64,000 nucleotides of DNA. It comes from Herbaspirillum sp. 3R11. Lineage in GTDB: Bacteria > Pseudomonadota > Gammaproteobacteria > Burkholderiales > Burkholderiaceae_D. A program made the translations under genes and the position numbers. This document shows positions 16,445 to 27,700 of the stretch, one piece after another (the stretch's first letter is position 1; every line of letters starts with the position of its first letter). The stretch spans positions 744,001 through 808,000 of the forward strand of contig NZ_SPNJ01000001.1 of assembly GCF_004563925.1 (NCBI RefSeq), in the 5' to 3' direction. The notes under the pieces are model-generated. The model did not search any database. It was given only the letters and a program-made list of their open reading frames with translations, and was not told the DNA's origin.

Positions 16445-17029
16445 ATGAATTCATTGCGCTATGCTGCGCGCCTGAATGTGCTGTTGCAGGCTTTTGTACT
16501 GACACTGCTGATGGCCGGCTGTCAATCGCTGTCGATGACGCCGGACCAGGCCGCACGCCAGAAAATCGACGGCTTGCTGACGCTGATCGATCAGCGTCTC
16601 GACGTGGCGGTGAAGGTGGCGCAGACGAAGTGGAATTCCGGCGCGCCGATCAATGATCCTGCACGCGAGCAGAAGATTCTCGATGACCTCACGGCGTCGT
16701 TGAAGACGGCAGATGCGCAAGACAAGTCGTTCATGCGCCGCTTCTTCCAGGCGCAATTCGATGCGGGGAAAATCATCCAGGTGGCGCTGCATGCACAGTG
16801 GAAGCAGGAAGCGCATGCGCGCTTCGCCAATCCACCCGATCTGGCACGCGATATCCGTCCGGAGCTTGACCGGCTGACGCCCTTGCTGATTGATGCGCTG
16901 AACCAGGTGCGACCGTTGTTGCAGCAGGCATCTGCCAAAGATTATTTGAAGCAGCGCGCCGGCGTGCTGGTGCGTGACGACGCTAATGGCGCCGTGCGCG
17001 CGGAGGCTGTACGCGTGTTGCTGGAATAG
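16445..17029 (+). CDS. Exported lipoprotein chorismate mutase (AroQ gamma class)
   Basis: Secreted AroQ-gamma enzymes rearrange chorismate to prephenate outside the cytoplasm. The protein is 194 aa. A lipobox, LLMAGC at 21-26, predicts a lipid-anchored periplasmic protein. The mutase helices follow: LIDQRLDVAVKVAQTKWNSG near 46-65 (catalytic Arg and Lys), INDPAREQKILDDL near 68 and FFQAQFDAGKIIQ near 103 (the Gln/Lys region). A GAGAGAA ribosome site fixes the ATG at 16445. It is nearly end-to-end with the convergent peptidase gene. The purpose of extracytoplasmic prephenate is not established for this class. Confidence 0.82.
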   Translation: MNSLRYAARLNVLLQAFVLTLLMAGCQSLSMTPDQAARQKIDGLLTLIDQRLDVAVKVAQTKWNSGAPINDPAREQKILDDLTASLKTADAQDKSFMRRFFQAQFDAGKIIQVALHAQWKQEAHARFANPPDLARDIRPELDRLTPLLIDALNQVRPLLQQASAKDYLKQRAGVLVRDDANGAVRAEAVRVLLE

Positions 17030-17032
17030 TCT

Positions 17033-17857
17033 TCAGCGCTTGCTCTGTCCCGCGCAAGCTTTGCGGCGCGTCACCAGGTTCGGCATGGCGACGATGTCGC
17101 TGCGCTGCATGCACGCGCCATATCCTTGCGTATAGGCGGCGAATTCAGCGCGCGCCTGGTCCTTCGGCAGCGCCAGCAGGCGGGCGATGAAATCGCGGCT
17201 GCCGATTTCAAAATGCTGATAGTCGATCGGTTGTTTCCAATACCCGCCCCAGATCAGGAATCCGTGCCGGAAGAAGACTTCCAGCACTTGCTCCGCCATG
17301 CCCGGTCGCACTTTACGTGAGACATATGCGCTTGCCGCGGAGGGCAACATCATGGTCTGTCCCGAGGCGTCCTTGCCGATGTACGGGTTCTGCACAGGAT
17401 TGATGTCGATGGCAACGCCGTAAGCATGCTTCGACCAGGCACCGCCGCCGGTGATCGGACGGCCGTTGAAGGCAGAGCTGTTGTTGTGGTCCATCGAGGC
17501 TTCATCGTCGCCGTGGTAAACCTCCATCGGCTGCGCCCGCTGCAACGGGAATTTGCGTTCCAGCAGTTCATTGAAGATTTCCTGCACTTGCGGCGCCACG
17601 GCGTCGAATACGACCACGCTGCCGTCGTCGTGCAGCTTGCCGCTGAAATCGCGATAAGAGAACGAGACCAGCGCGAGGCGCTCGCAGGGGACGGGATTGG
17701 TCGCGCTCAATACCTGGTTTTCCTGCATCGCTGCGCATTGTCGGCTTGTCAACGGTGTGACGCCGGCCAGCGCAATCCCGCGTGCCGACAAGCCGCAAAC
17801 AGCGAGGAGAATGGGGAGAGGCAAACGGCGCAACGACTGCGGGAAACAAGAGGGCAT
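17033..17857 (-). CDS. Exported M15-family (M15C-like) D,D- or L,D-peptidase
   Basis: Zinc peptidase acting on peptidoglycan stem peptides, 274 aa. A signal peptide covers residues 1-31 (LPLPILLAVCGLSARGIALA). The zinc site is recognisable: SKHAYGVAIDIN at 142-153 supplies H144 and D151, and DYQHFEIG near 215-222 supplies the third ligand and the catalytic Glu. The domain resembles L-alanyl-D-glutamate and D-Ala-D-Ala carboxypeptidases of the VanY/CwlK group. It is monocistronic as far as can be seen. Exact bond specificity cannot be told. Confidence 0.82.
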   Translation of the reverse strand: MPSCFPQSLRRLPLPILLAVCGLSARGIALAGVTPLTSRQCAAMQENQVLSATNPVPCERLALVSFSYRDFSGKLHDDGSVVVFDAVAPQVQEIFNELLERKFPLQRAQPMEVYHGDDEASMDHNNSSAFNGRPITGGGAWSKHAYGVAIDINPVQNPYIGKDASGQTMMLPSAASAYVSRKVRPGMAEQVLEVFFRHGFLIWGGYWKQPIDYQHFEIGSRDFIARLLALPKDQARAEFAAYTQGYGACMQRSDIVAMPNLVTRRKACAGQSKR

Positions 17858-18046
17858 GAGCGAGAAAAGAAACTATCTGAAGGTTTTGTTGCGAATACTT
17901 ACGCAAAGATGCGCAATTCTCCTACAAGATGACCGCGACAGGGCGGGAACGATTGAATTCAAGTGCATCTAAATTTGTGGAGGTAGCAGGGACTTGCTCA
18001 GACCCTGCCGTACCCATTCTTGTTCAAACAACTCTTGGAGGCATCT

Positions 18047-18313
18047 ATGTTAGTTCGCCATGCAGTCTTAGCTTCAGTCATGTTCACAGCTCTTCTGGCC
18101 GGTTGCAACAAGCGCGACGAAGCGCCCGCCACGCCGCCACCGGCAACCGATACTGCCGCTACGCCGGCTCCGGCAACGCCTACGCCACCGGCAATGACGC
18201 CGCCGCCTGCAGCACCGGCGACACCGGCTCCGGATGCAGGCAGCAGCAATGCCACCACACCACCGGCGCCAGGGGCAACTGACGCAGGCGGTCCTGCCGA
18301 CAAGAAGCCTTAA
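18047..18313 (+). CDS. Small Pro/Ala/Thr-rich lipoprotein
   Basis: An 88-aa protein with a lipobox (ALLAGC, Cys20) and a mature part built almost wholly of Ala, Pro, Thr and Asp, likely extended and disordered. The ribosome site GGAGG lies 6 nt before the ATG at 18047. No domain is recognisable; it could be a spacer-like envelope lipoprotein. A terminator follows at 18494-18525. Confidence 0.75.
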   Translation: MLVRHAVLASVMFTALLAGCNKRDEAPATPPPATDTAATPAPATPTPPAMTPPPAAPATPAPDAGSSNATTPPAPGATDAGGPADKKP

Positions 18314-18347
18314 GGATCAACGAATTGGGGAAGCAGGAACGCGATGA

Positions 18348-18366
18348 TGCCGGAATCATTCCGGCA
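18348..18366. repeat. Short perfect inverted repeat downstream of the lipoprotein gene
   Basis: TGCCGGAAT and ATTCCGGCA flank a single C. No T run follows, so it is not a typical terminator; it may be an mRNA 3' stabiliser or a protein site. Confidence 0.5.
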
Positions 18367-18493
18367 CGCGCAATCTTCAGCGAAAGATGAAGATATTGGA
18401 CAAGGGTTTGGAAGAATTGCGAACTTTGTCCGCAAGAGGGAATCCTAAAAATGGTTGAACTGTTCCTTCAACCTCCCTCTTGAAAGGGATTTT

Positions 18494-18525
18494 GACCCGC
18501 GGCACAGAGTCTGCGGGTCTTTTTT
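18494..18525 (+). terminator. Intrinsic terminator
   Basis: GACCCGC (18494-18500) pairs with GCGGGTC (18513-18519), followed by six T. It ends the lipoprotein transcript before the convergent metQ-like gene. Confidence 0.8.
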
Positions 18526-18582
18526 ATGGGCGGACGGTTTGTGATGTCCGCCTCATAAGCTCAATCAGAATCCTCAATCAGA

Positions 18583-19383
18583 TCAGAACGCCGGCACCAG
18601 GGAACCCTTGAATTCGGTTTCGATGAAGTTGCGTACTTCCGCCGATTGATAGGCCTTCACCAGTTTCTTGGCCCATGGCTTGTCCTTGTCTTCGGTGCGC
18701 GTGACGATCAGGTTGGCGTAGCGGCCCTTGGCGTCTTCCACGGCGATGGTGTCGCGCTGCAGGGACAGGCCTGCCTTGACCGCGTAGTCGTTGTTGATCG
18801 ATGCCGCCGCCAGGTCGTCCAGCGAGCGCGGCAATTGCGCAGCGTCCAGTTCGATCAGTTTCAGTTTCTTCGGATTTTCGATCACGTCGAGCGGGGTGGC
18901 GTTGACGCCGTTTTCACCGACGCCCGGTTTCAGCTTGATCAGACCGTATTTTTGCAGCAGCAACAAAGCACGGTTGCCATTGGACGGATCGTTCTGGATG
19001 CCGATGCTGGCGCCTTGCGGCAGTTGATCGACGGATTTGTATTTCTTCGAATAGATGCCCAGCGGCGCCGTGATGGTCAGCCCGACCGGCGTCAGCTTGT
19101 AGCCGCGCGCCTTGATCTGGCTGTCGAGAAAGGGTTGGTGCTGGAAGGCATTGGCGTCAAGGTCGCCGGCATTGAGCGCCTCATTGGGCTGCAGGTAATC
19201 GCTGAAGGTGATGATCTGGATCTCGAGGCCGTCGCGCGCGGCGACTTTCTTGACCACTTCGAAGGTCTGCTCGGCGTTGCCGACCGAGACGCCCACCTTG
19301 ATCTTGTGCTTGTCCTGCGCCGAAACGGCATTGGCGCCCAGCGCCAGCAAAGCGAATAATACGGAAACCGACCAGCGACGCAT
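18583..19383 (-). CDS. metQ: MetQ/NlpA-family methionine ABC transporter binding protein (orphan)
   Basis: Periplasmic D/L-methionine receptor, 266 aa. The Sec signal peptide (MRRWSVSVLFALLALGANAVSA) has no lipobox, unlike many MetQ proteins. Family motifs: VGVSVGNAEQTFEVVKK near 31, NAGDLDANAFQHQPFLD near 72 and IGIQNDPSNGNRALLLLQKYG near 126 (in part). GGGAGAA, itself part of an upstream ATG, precedes the chosen ATG at 19383. No metN or metI gene is adjacent, so it must serve a transporter encoded elsewhere. Confidence 0.88.
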   Translation of the reverse strand: MRRWSVSVLFALLALGANAVSAQDKHKIKVGVSVGNAEQTFEVVKKVAARDGLEIQIITFSDYLQPNEALNAGDLDANAFQHQPFLDSQIKARGYKLTPVGLTITAPLGIYSKKYKSVDQLPQGASIGIQNDPSNGNRALLLLQKYGLIKLKPGVGENGVNATPLDVIENPKKLKLIELDAAQLPRSLDDLAAASINNDYAVKAGLSLQRDTIAVEDAKGRYANLIVTRTEDKDKPWAKKLVKAYQSAEVRNFIETEFKGSLVPAF

Positions 19384-19520
19384 TTTTTCTCCCATGATAT
19401 GTAATGCCTGGCGCCTGAATGGGCGAGGCGAGCAAGGCGCGATGGTCACATATCGCCCGGCGCGGGAGAACGAAGGATTTCGCATGTCGATATGCGCAAG
19501 CCGCATCGACACAGGCAGGT

Positions 19521-20306
19521 CTATTTGTCTGCAGTCTTCACCACCGCGATGATGGCCCCGAACGCCGGACCGATATCGGCTTCCAGCGAGGGATACATGC
19601 GCGAGATGTTGCCGTCCAGGTAAAGCGCGTCGACGCAGCGCAGCCGGTCGCGCAGGAACAGCGCGAAATCATGGAAGCTGATGGGATTTCTGGCGATGGC
19701 CAGGATGACTTTCTGCGCCGGATCAATGCACACGGCGTTGCGCACGAACAGGTTGATCGAGCCAGGATCGAAGGCGGCGTTGATCTCGCCGTTGCGCAGC
19801 ATCAGCGGCCCCGATTGCGTCGCGTACACGGCCTGCGACAGCCAGCGCTCGCGGTCGCTGTCTATCGTGGCGGTGTCGACGATGCGCGCGCGTCCTTCTT
19901 CGACAATGAACACGCCGTTGGGCTGCAGGTAGAAATTGCCGTAGGCGTCGCGCCGCGTATTGAGCTTGCGCATCGTCACGCCGCCTTCGACGTACAGGCC
20001 GAGCGGGCGGTGCTCCTTGTCGTAGATGCCGGCGTTGGTGGCGCAGACCACCTCCTTGCCTTGTGGACGCAACCAGTTGCGCAGCGCCGAGAAGGTGCCG
20101 AACACCTGGCCGGCGGGATCCTTCCAGTACATGCGCAAGGTGTCCTGCTGCAGGTCGATCGTGCAGGTGTTGATGTTGATCTGTTGATAACGGTATTGGC
20201 GCAGTTCGGCGGCGCCGGCGGCGGCAACGACGAACATGATGAAAACGAACAAGCCGGCGGCGAGCAGTTGCGGCAATCGGCGGGCAGGGTGGAATGGCTG
20301 AGGCAT
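19521..20306 (-). CDS. Phosphodiester glycosidase (NAGPA/DUF2233) family protein, exported
   Basis: A 261-aa protein with an N-terminal hydrophobic segment (LLAAGLFVFIMFVVAAAGAA, about 12-31) acting as signal or anchor. The rest matches the NAGPA-like fold, seen in bacterial proteins that cleave sugar-phosphodiester links. Characteristic pieces are CATNAGIYDKEHRPLGLYVE near 88, NGVFIVEEG near 130, QSGPLML near 163 and LYLDGNISRMY near 230. The substrate is unknown; cell-envelope polymers are a reasonable guess. The ATG at 20306 lacks a strong ribosome site. Confidence 0.72.
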   Translation of the reverse strand: MPQPFHPARRLPQLLAAGLFVFIMFVVAAAGAAELRQYRYQQININTCTIDLQQDTLRMYWKDPAGQVFGTFSALRNWLRPQGKEVVCATNAGIYDKEHRPLGLYVEGGVTMRKLNTRRDAYGNFYLQPNGVFIVEEGRARIVDTATIDSDRERWLSQAVYATQSGPLMLRNGEINAAFDPGSINLFVRNAVCIDPAQKVILAIARNPISFHDFALFLRDRLRCVDALYLDGNISRMYPSLEADIGPAFGAIIAVVKTADK

Positions 20307-20621
20307 GCAGGTAACGTTATGCAGGAAAACTGTAAAGAGTAACAAAGAGCGCTCAAGAAATCGCGTGAGTTGTCGTAAAGAATCAAGTTCGCATCATGCA
20401 TTCAAGTGTCACAGCGTCACTGTTCTGACAGTGACGCAATAAAAAAAATATTGCAATGAAAACCACATACGGAAGCCGGCAAGCAGTTCTTCCCTACCGC
20501 CGGCAAGCCATCAACGCCACAGGGGCAAATATAGCCCCGACGCTGTCTTCTGCTTTCTTCCACGCTCCCATGGCATCGCGGGGCGAGGTAACCGCACTTC
20601 CTTGATCCCAAAGAGCACCCC
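20307..20621. promoter_or_regulatory. Intergenic leader before the chemoreceptor gene
   Basis: This 315-bp gap holds a 9-bp inverted repeat (GCGTCACTG at 20414-20422, CAGTGACGC at 20429-20437) followed by an A-rich run, and a small GGGGC/GCCCC hairpin at 20522-20538. No coding frame is convincing. A c-di-GMP riboswitch was considered and rejected. Confidence 0.35.
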
Positions 20622-22322
20622 ATGAAATGGTTTTACAACTTGAAAATCGCCCACAAACTGTTGCTGTCGTTTGTGGCGGTATTGCTATTGACTGCGCTTC
20701 TCGGCGCCTTCTCGATCGCCCAGATCGCCCGCGTCAATCAGGCGTCCACCGACATCAGCACCAACTGGCTGCCGGCCATGCGCGCCGCGTTGCAGATGAA
20801 GACCGCGCTGAGCCGCATCCGCGTGGCCGAACTGCAGCACATCCAGTCCGACAACGAAGAGGATTTCTCACGCTATGAGAAATCGATCGAGGGACAACTG
20901 GCCCAGCTCAAGAAATTCGACAGCATTTATGCGCCGCTGATTTCGGAACCGGACGAGAAGATCGTCTATCCCGAATTCAAGAAGAACCTCACCGCCTATC
21001 TGGCGGAAAACCAGAAGATCGTGATGCTCGCACGCGGCGGCCTCAATGACGAAGCACGCCTGCTGATCCGCGGCGACTCGACCAAGATCTATCTGGCGAT
21101 GACCGACCAGCTCGATCGCCTCAGCGGCATCAACGAAGCGGGCAGCGCCATTGCCGACCAGACCGCGACTTCTACCTACGAAGCCGCGCGCATCTGGATC
21201 GTGGTGATTCTGTGTATCAGCGTGGCGCTGGGATTGCTGCTGGCGTTCTGGGTCGCGGCGATCGTGTCGCGTCCGTTGACGAGTGCCGTCGAGATCGCGC
21301 AGCGCGTCGCCGCCGGCGACCTGACTGCGCGCATCGATGTCCAGTCGCGCGATGAAACCGGTCAGTTGATGGGCGCGCTCAAGGCCATGAACGACAGCCT
21401 GCTGAACATCGTGTCGCAGGTGCGCACCGGCACCGACACCATCGCCACGGCGTCGACGCAGATCGCCAGCGGCAATCTGGACCTGTCGTCGCGCACCGAA
21501 GAGCAAGCCAGCTCGCTGGAAGAAACCGCGTCGTCGATGGAAGAACTGACTTCGACCGTCAAGCAGAACGCAGACAACGCGCGTCAGGCCAACCAACTGG
21601 CGGAATCGGCATCCGCTGTAGCGATCCAGGGCGGCAGCGTGGTAGGCCAGGTGATCGACACCATGGGCGCGATCAACGACTCCTCGCGCAAGATCGTCGA
21701 CATCATCAGTGTGATCGACGGCATTGCCTTCCAGACCAACATTCTCGCGCTGAATGCCGCTGTTGAAGCTGCACGCGCCGGTGAACAGGGCCGCGGCTTC
21801 GCGGTGGTGGCGTCGGAAGTGCGCAGCCTGGCGCAACGCTCCGCTGCCGCCGCCAAGGAAATCAAGACCCTCATCGACGACTCGGTCGACAAGGTCGGCT
21901 CCGGCAGCAGGCTGGTGGAGCAGGCCGGTGCGACGATGGCGGAAGTGGTCGCCAGCGTCAGGCGCGTGACCGACATCGTCGGCGAAATCAGTTCGGCCAG
22001 CCAGGAACAGAGCGCCGGCATCGAACAGGTCAACCAGGCCATCGCGCAGATGGACGAAGTCACGCAGCAAAACGCCGCGCTGGTGGAAGAAGCCGCCGCC
22101 GCCGCGCAATCGCTGCAGGATCAGGCCGGCACCTTGTCGGAAGTGGTCAGCGTGTTCAACATCGGACAGACGCAAGTCCGCGCGGTGAACGATGTGAAGA
22201 AGACGGCCGCCAAACGCACCATGGATATCACGCCGCGCACCACGGCGCTGCAACCTCGGAGTACACCGAAGCTGATGGTGCCCAAGACGCCGGACAACGA
22301 TTCGGATTGGGAGCAGTTTTAA
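20622..22322 (+). CDS. Methyl-accepting chemotaxis protein
   Basis: Membrane chemoreceptor of 566 aa. TM1 spans about 11-33 ([18 protein letters not shown]) and a four-helix-bundle periplasmic domain with a 4HB_MCP look ([20 protein letters not shown]) spans 34-190. TM2 is at 191-213 ([20 protein letters not shown]), HAMP about 214-267 and the signalling domain 270-520. The conserved hairpin tip is [20 protein letters not shown]. The C-terminus DWEQF resembles the CheR/CheB-binding pentapeptide, tethered by a Lys/Thr-rich linker. The ligand is unknown. A terminator follows directly. Confidence 0.93.
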   Translation: MKWFYNLKIAHKLLLSFVAVLLLTALLGAFSIAQIARVNQASTDISTNWLPAMRAALQMKTALSRIRVAELQHIQSDNEEDFSRYEKSIEGQLAQLKKFDSIYAPLISEPDEKIVYPEFKKNLTAYLAENQKIVMLARGGLNDEARLLIRGDSTKIYLAMTDQLDRLSGINEAGSAIADQTATSTYEAARIWIVVILCISVALGLLLAFWVAAIVSRPLTSAVEIAQRVAAGDLTARIDVQSRDETGQLMGALKAMNDSLLNIVSQVRTGTDTIATASTQIASGNLDLSSRTEEQASSLEETASSMEELTSTVKQNADNARQANQLAESASAVAIQGGSVVGQVIDTMGAINDSSRKIVDIISVIDGIAFQTNILALNAAVEAARAGEQGRGFAVVASEVRSLAQRSAAAAKEIKTLIDDSVDKVGSGSRLVEQAGATMAEVVASVRRVTDIVGEISSASQEQSAGIEQVNQAIAQMDEVTQQNAALVEEAAAAAQSLQDQAGTLSEVVSVFNIGQTQVRAVNDVKKTAAKRTMDITPRTTALQPRSTPKLMVPKTPDNDSDWEQF

Positions 22323-22345
22323 GTCACTTCACCGTCCATCTAGAA

Positions 22346-22380
22346 GAACGCCGCCCTGAGAAATTCAGGCGGCGTTTTTC
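22346..22380 (+). terminator. Intrinsic terminator after the chemoreceptor gene
   Basis: ACGCCGCC (from 22348) pairs with GGCGGCGT, extended by CTGA/TTCAG pairing, around a GAAA-type loop and followed by five T. Confidence 0.85.
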
Positions 22381-22685
22381 TTTGGCGATAACGTTTACAA
22401 GGCTGTTTTTGGCCTTTTTCGGCCATTCTGGGTGCGCCGCAACAAGCGCGGATTTGGAAATATGGGAAAAGGTTTTTTTGTTTTTTGAACGAAAAATGCG
22501 AGGAATATTGTCGGGACGCGCAAATATCGCAAATATGGGGGTGTCGGTATAAAAAAATCTGTCGTATATGACGGAAATGTTACACTCCTGCCCCATGGAG
22601 CCGGCATCTATAAAGATGTCGTTCCTTACCTATTGCCAGATCACCGTTATCACTCGTAACGCACAAATAAATTGGAGGAAATTCA
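22381..22685. promoter_or_regulatory. Leader/control region of the liv operon with tandem CGCAAATAT
   Basis: A relatively AT-rich 305-bp gap. CGCAAATAT occurs twice in tandem (22519-22536), and a dyad GTCGTATATGAC lies at about 22561-22572. Such motifs fit a regulator such as Lrp, which controls liv operons in other bacteria (inference). The livJ ribosome site GGAGGAAA lies at 22674-22681. No other gene is visible. Confidence 0.4.
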
Positions 22686-23828
22686 ATGAAATCCGCATTC
22701 CCTTTGAACCGCCGTCTGACAAAAATCGCCATGGCCGTTGGTGTTGCCGCTTCCGCTATTTCCTTCGCCGGCATTGCCCAGGCTGAAACCGTGAAGATCG
22801 CCATTGCCGGTCCGATGACCGGCGCCGTCGCCCAGTACGGCGACATGGTCAAGGCAGGTGCGCTGACCGCGATCGAGCAAATCAATGCAGCCGGCGGCGC
22901 CGGTGGCAACAAGTTCGAAGCAGTCCTGATGGATGACGCCTGTGAGCCGAAGCAAGCAGTCGCGGTCGCCAACAAGATCGTCAGCCAGGGCATCAAGTTC
23001 GTGATCGGTCACGTGTGCTCGGGTTCGACCATTCCTGCTTCCGACATCTATGAAAACGAAGGCGTCGTGATGATCACGCCGTCGGCGACTGCGCCTCAGC
23101 TGACTGAAGCCAAGCCGCACAAGTACATCTTCCGCACCATCGGCCGCGACGACCAGCAAGGTCCTGCCGCCGCCAAGTACGTGGTCGAGAAGCTGAAGCC
23201 GAAGAAGGCTGCCGTCCTGCACGACAAGCAATCGTATGGTCAAGGCGTGGCGACTTCGGTCAAGGCCGGCCTGGAAGCGGCAAAGATTCCGGTGGTCGTG
23301 TTTGAAGGCGTGAACGCGGGCGACAGCGATTACTCGGCAGTCATCACCAAGCTCAAATCGCAAGGCGTGGACTTCGTCTACTTCGGCGGCTACCACCCTG
23401 AAATGGGTCTGATCATGCGCCAGGCGCGCGAACAAGGCGTCAAGGCCGTGTTCATGGGCCCTGAAGGCGTTGGCAACAAGGACATCACGGCGATCGCCGG
23501 TCCTGCTTCCGAAGGCATGCTGGTGACACTGCCGGCCGACTTCGCCGCCGATCCTGCCAACGCCGCACTGATCAAGGCTTTCGCTGCACAGAAGCGTGAT
23601 CCTAACGGTCCGTTCCAGATGCCTGCCTACTCGGGCGTGAAGGTGATTGCCGATGCGATCACCGCCACCAAGTCGACTGATCCGACCAAGGTTGCCGCGT
23701 ACATCCACGCCAATTCCTTCAAGACACCGATCGGCACCGTGGAATACGACAAGAAGGGCGACCTGAAGTCGTTCAAGTTCGTGGTCTTCACCTGGCACAA
23801 AGACGCAACGAAGACTGAAGCCAAGTAA
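22686..23828 (+). CDS. livJ: Branched-chain amino acid ABC transporter binding protein
   Basis: Periplasmic Leu/Ile/Val receptor (type I periplasmic-binding fold) of 380 aa. The signal peptide ends near AQA-ETV (residue 32). The mature N-terminus VKIAIAGPMTGAVAQYGDM and HVCSGSTIPASDIYENEG near 117 carry the ligand-binding Ser/Thr residues; GRDDQQGPAAAKYVVE and FGGYHPEMGLIMRQAREQG follow. It is first in livJHMGF and separated from livH by a 15-bp perfect hairpin. Confidence 0.93.
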   Translation: MKSAFPLNRRLTKIAMAVGVAASAISFAGIAQAETVKIAIAGPMTGAVAQYGDMVKAGALTAIEQINAAGGAGGNKFEAVLMDDACEPKQAVAVANKIVSQGIKFVIGHVCSGSTIPASDIYENEGVVMITPSATAPQLTEAKPHKYIFRTIGRDDQQGPAAAKYVVEKLKPKKAAVLHDKQSYGQGVATSVKAGLEAAKIPVVVFEGVNAGDSDYSAVITKLKSQGVDFVYFGGYHPEMGLIMRQAREQGVKAVFMGPEGVGNKDITAIAGPASEGMLVTLPADFAADPANAALIKAFAAQKRDPNGPFQMPAYSGVKVIADAITATKSTDPTKVAAYIHANSFKTPIGTVEYDKKGDLKSFKFVVFTWHKDATKTEAK

Positions 23829-23872
23829 TCTTTACGCCGGCTTGCAGTAGTCGTCCTCACTGACGTCAACCA

Positions 23873-23910
23873 TGCAAATGCCCCATTGCGGTAAGAATGG
23901 GGCATTTGCA
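23873..23910 (+). terminator. Perfect 15-bp hairpin between livJ and livH
   Basis: TGCAAATGCCCCATT (23873-23887) pairs perfectly with AATGGGGCATTTGCA (23896-23910) around GCGGTAAG. No T run follows, so it probably protects the livJ 3' end or partly attenuates transcription, keeping receptor mRNA in excess. Confidence 0.75.
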
Positions 23911-23933
23911 CATCTACATTTGTCAGGTTTCCT

Positions 23934-24860
23934 ATGAATGAACTGCTCCCTCAACTGACCCAGCAGCTAGTCAACGGGCTGAGTCTGGGCGCGATCTATG
24001 CGCTGATCGCCATCGGCTACACGATGGTCTACGGCATCATCGGCATGATCAATTTCGCGCACGGCGAAATTTACATGATGGGCTCCTACATCGGGCTGGT
24101 CACGTTGACCGCCATCGGCGTGCAGGCGGGCTATCCGCTGCCGCTGCTGCTGGGCGCCGCATTGATCGTCTCGGTGGTGGTCACCGGCCTGTACGGCTGG
24201 ACCGTCGAGCGCGTGGCGTATCGTCCGCTGCGCGGCGGACCGCGCCTGGTGCCGCTGATTTCGGCAATCGGCATGTCGATCTTCCTGCAGAACTACGTGC
24301 AGATCGGCCAGGGTTCGCGCGACATGTCGGTGCCGGTGCTGATCTCGGGCGCCATCGAGTTCCAGATGGGCAGCGATTTCACCGTCACGATTCCGTATTC
24401 GCGCATGATCATCGTCGGCGTCACCTTGCTGCTGATGGTCTGCCTGACCCTGTTCATCGCACGTTCGCGCATGGGCCGCGCCTGCCGCGCCTGCGCGGAA
24501 GACATGGGCATGGCCAATCTGCTGGGCATCGATACGAACCGGGTGATTTCCTTCACCTTCGTGCTCGGCGCGATGCTGGCGGCGGTGGGCGGCGTGCTGA
24601 TCGCGCTGACCATCGGCAAGCTCAATCCGTATATCGGTTTCATCGCCGGCATCAAGGCGTTTACTGCCGCCGTGCTGGGCGGCATCGGCAGCATTCCCGG
24701 CGCGATGCTGGGCGGCGTGCTGCTGGGCCTGGCTGAAACCTTCGCCGCCGGCTACCTGCCGGCCGAGTACAAGGATGTGGTGTCCTTTGCTTTGCTGGTG
24801 CTGATCCTGCTGTTCCGTCCTACGGGTTTGCTGGGCAAGCCGGACGTGGAGAAAGTCTGA
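23934..24860 (+). CDS. livH: Branched-chain amino acid ABC transporter permease LivH
   Basis: Inner-membrane permease, 308 aa with about eight hydrophobic spans. LivH hallmarks: [20 protein letters not shown] near 11, [20 protein letters not shown] near 33, [20 protein letters not shown] near 187 (EAA-type loop) and [15 protein letters not shown] near 250. The stop codon shares a base with the livM start (TGATG), indicating coupling. Confidence 0.94.
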   Translation: MNELLPQLTQQLVNGLSLGAIYALIAIGYTMVYGIIGMINFAHGEIYMMGSYIGLVTLTAIGVQAGYPLPLLLGAALIVSVVVTGLYGWTVERVAYRPLRGGPRLVPLISAIGMSIFLQNYVQIGQGSRDMSVPVLISGAIEFQMGSDFTVTIPYSRMIIVGVTLLLMVCLTLFIARSRMGRACRACAEDMGMANLLGIDTNRVISFTFVLGAMLAAVGGVLIALTIGKLNPYIGFIAGIKAFTAAVLGGIGSIPGAMLGGVLLGLAETFAAGYLPAEYKDVVSFALLVLILLFRPTGLLGKPDVEKV

Positions 24861-26082
24861 TGTCGATAACTCTCAAAAACGCCGTGGCGGCGGCGATCCT
24901 GACCGCCATCCTGACCACGCCGATGCTCGGCCTGCAATTGCAGCTCGAAGGCTATCGCGTGGTGCTCAACGCCCACTGGACACCGGTGCTGATCGCCGTG
25001 CTGGTGGTGTTCGTGTTCCAGCTGATCAAGCCGACGCTGACGCGCAGCACGAAGAAAATACGCCTGCCCGCACTGCCGCAACTGCAGCCGCGCCAGCAGC
25101 GTTACGCCTTGCTGTTCCTGTTTGCGATTGCATTGGTATGGCCGTTCTTCGGTTCGCGTGGCAACGTCGACGTGGTGACGCTGGCGCTGATTTACGTGAT
25201 CCTCGGTCTCGGCCTGAACATCGTGGTCGGCTTTGCCGGTTTGCTTGATCTCGGCTATGTCGGCTTCTATGCGGTCGGCGGTTATACCTATGCCTTGCTG
25301 AATCAGTATTTCGGCTTCACGTTCTGGGAATGCCTGCCGATCGCGGCCGGCATGTCAGCGCTGTTCGGCTTCGTCCTCGGTTTCCCGGTGCTGCGCCTGC
25401 GCGGCGATTACCTGGCCATCGTGACCTTGGGCTTCGGTGAAATCATCCGCCTGCTGCTCAACAACATGACCTCGCTGACCGGCGGTCCGGACGGCGTGTC
25501 GGGGATCCCGAAGCCGACCGTGTTCGGCATCGAAATGGCGCGCAACGCCAGCGTCGAGGGCGGCAGGACTTTCCACGACATGCTGGGCCTGACTTACCAG
25601 GGCGGGCACATGGTGATCTTCCTGTACTTCGTCGCGTTGCTGCTGGTGCTGTTCACGTATTTCGTGACCAGCCGCCTGATCCGCATGCCGATGGGGCGCG
25701 CGTGGGAAGCCCTGCGCGACGACGAAATCGCCTGCCGTTCGCTGGGCATCAATCCGACCAAGATCAAGCTCTCGGCGTTCACGCTGGGCGCGGCGTTCGC
25801 CGGCCTGGCCGGCAGTTTCTTCGCCGCACGCCAGGGACTGGTGAATCCGGAATCCTTTACCTTCATCGAGTCGGCGCTGATCCTGGCCATCGTGGTACTG
25901 GGCGGCATGGGCTCGCAGCTGGGCGTGATCCTGGCGGCGATCCTGCTGACCATCCTGCCGGAAGTGGCGCGCAGTTTTGCCGAATACCGCATGCTGATTT
26001 TCGGCCTGGTGATGGTGCTGATGATGATGTGGCGTCCGCAGGGCCTGTTGCCGGCGACGCGTCCTCACGTGGAGCTGCCACG

Positions 26083-26086
<4 letters not shown>
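24860..26086 (+). CDS. livM: Branched-chain amino acid ABC transporter permease LivM
   Basis: Second inner-membrane permease, 408 aa. The N-terminal 90 residues form an extension with two spans ([19 protein letters not shown] and [14 protein letters not shown]) typical of the long LivM form. The core begins with [21 protein letters not shown] near 111 and includes [20 protein letters not shown] near 174, [20 protein letters not shown] near 287 (ATPase contact) and [10 protein letters not shown] near 346. It overlaps livG by 4 nt (ATGA). Confidence 0.94.
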
Positions 26087-27566
<1,480 letters not shown>

Positions 27567-27594
27567 TCACGCTGCCTGGTTCTGGCTATCGGGG

Positions 27595-27635
27595 AAAAAC
27601 GGCTCCTGCTTTTTTTTGCAGGAGCCGTTTTTTTT
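27595..27635 (+). terminator. Intrinsic terminator of the liv operon
   Basis: ACGGCTCCTGC (27599-27609) pairs with GCAGGAGCCGT (27618-27628) around a T-rich loop, followed by seven T. Confidence 0.93.
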
Positions 27636-27700
27636 ACGGATACCGAAGCTTGACGCCGACCCGGCTCAGTGCAGTTCCGTGACCGGGGAGCGGCTTGCAG

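Noticed and set aside
20414-20437. Inverted repeat GCGTCACTG/CAGTGACGC as a terminator
   Set aside because: Neither strand has a T run after the 3' arm; the A-rich side is on the wrong strand. It is kept only as a possible protein site.
20440-20621. Possible c-di-GMP (GEMM-I) riboswitch before the chemoreceptor gene
   Set aside because: CACAGGGGCAAA and GCGAGGTAACCGC resemble parts of the consensus, but the central GACGCAAAGCC block and the expected P2 tetraloop arrangement are missing.
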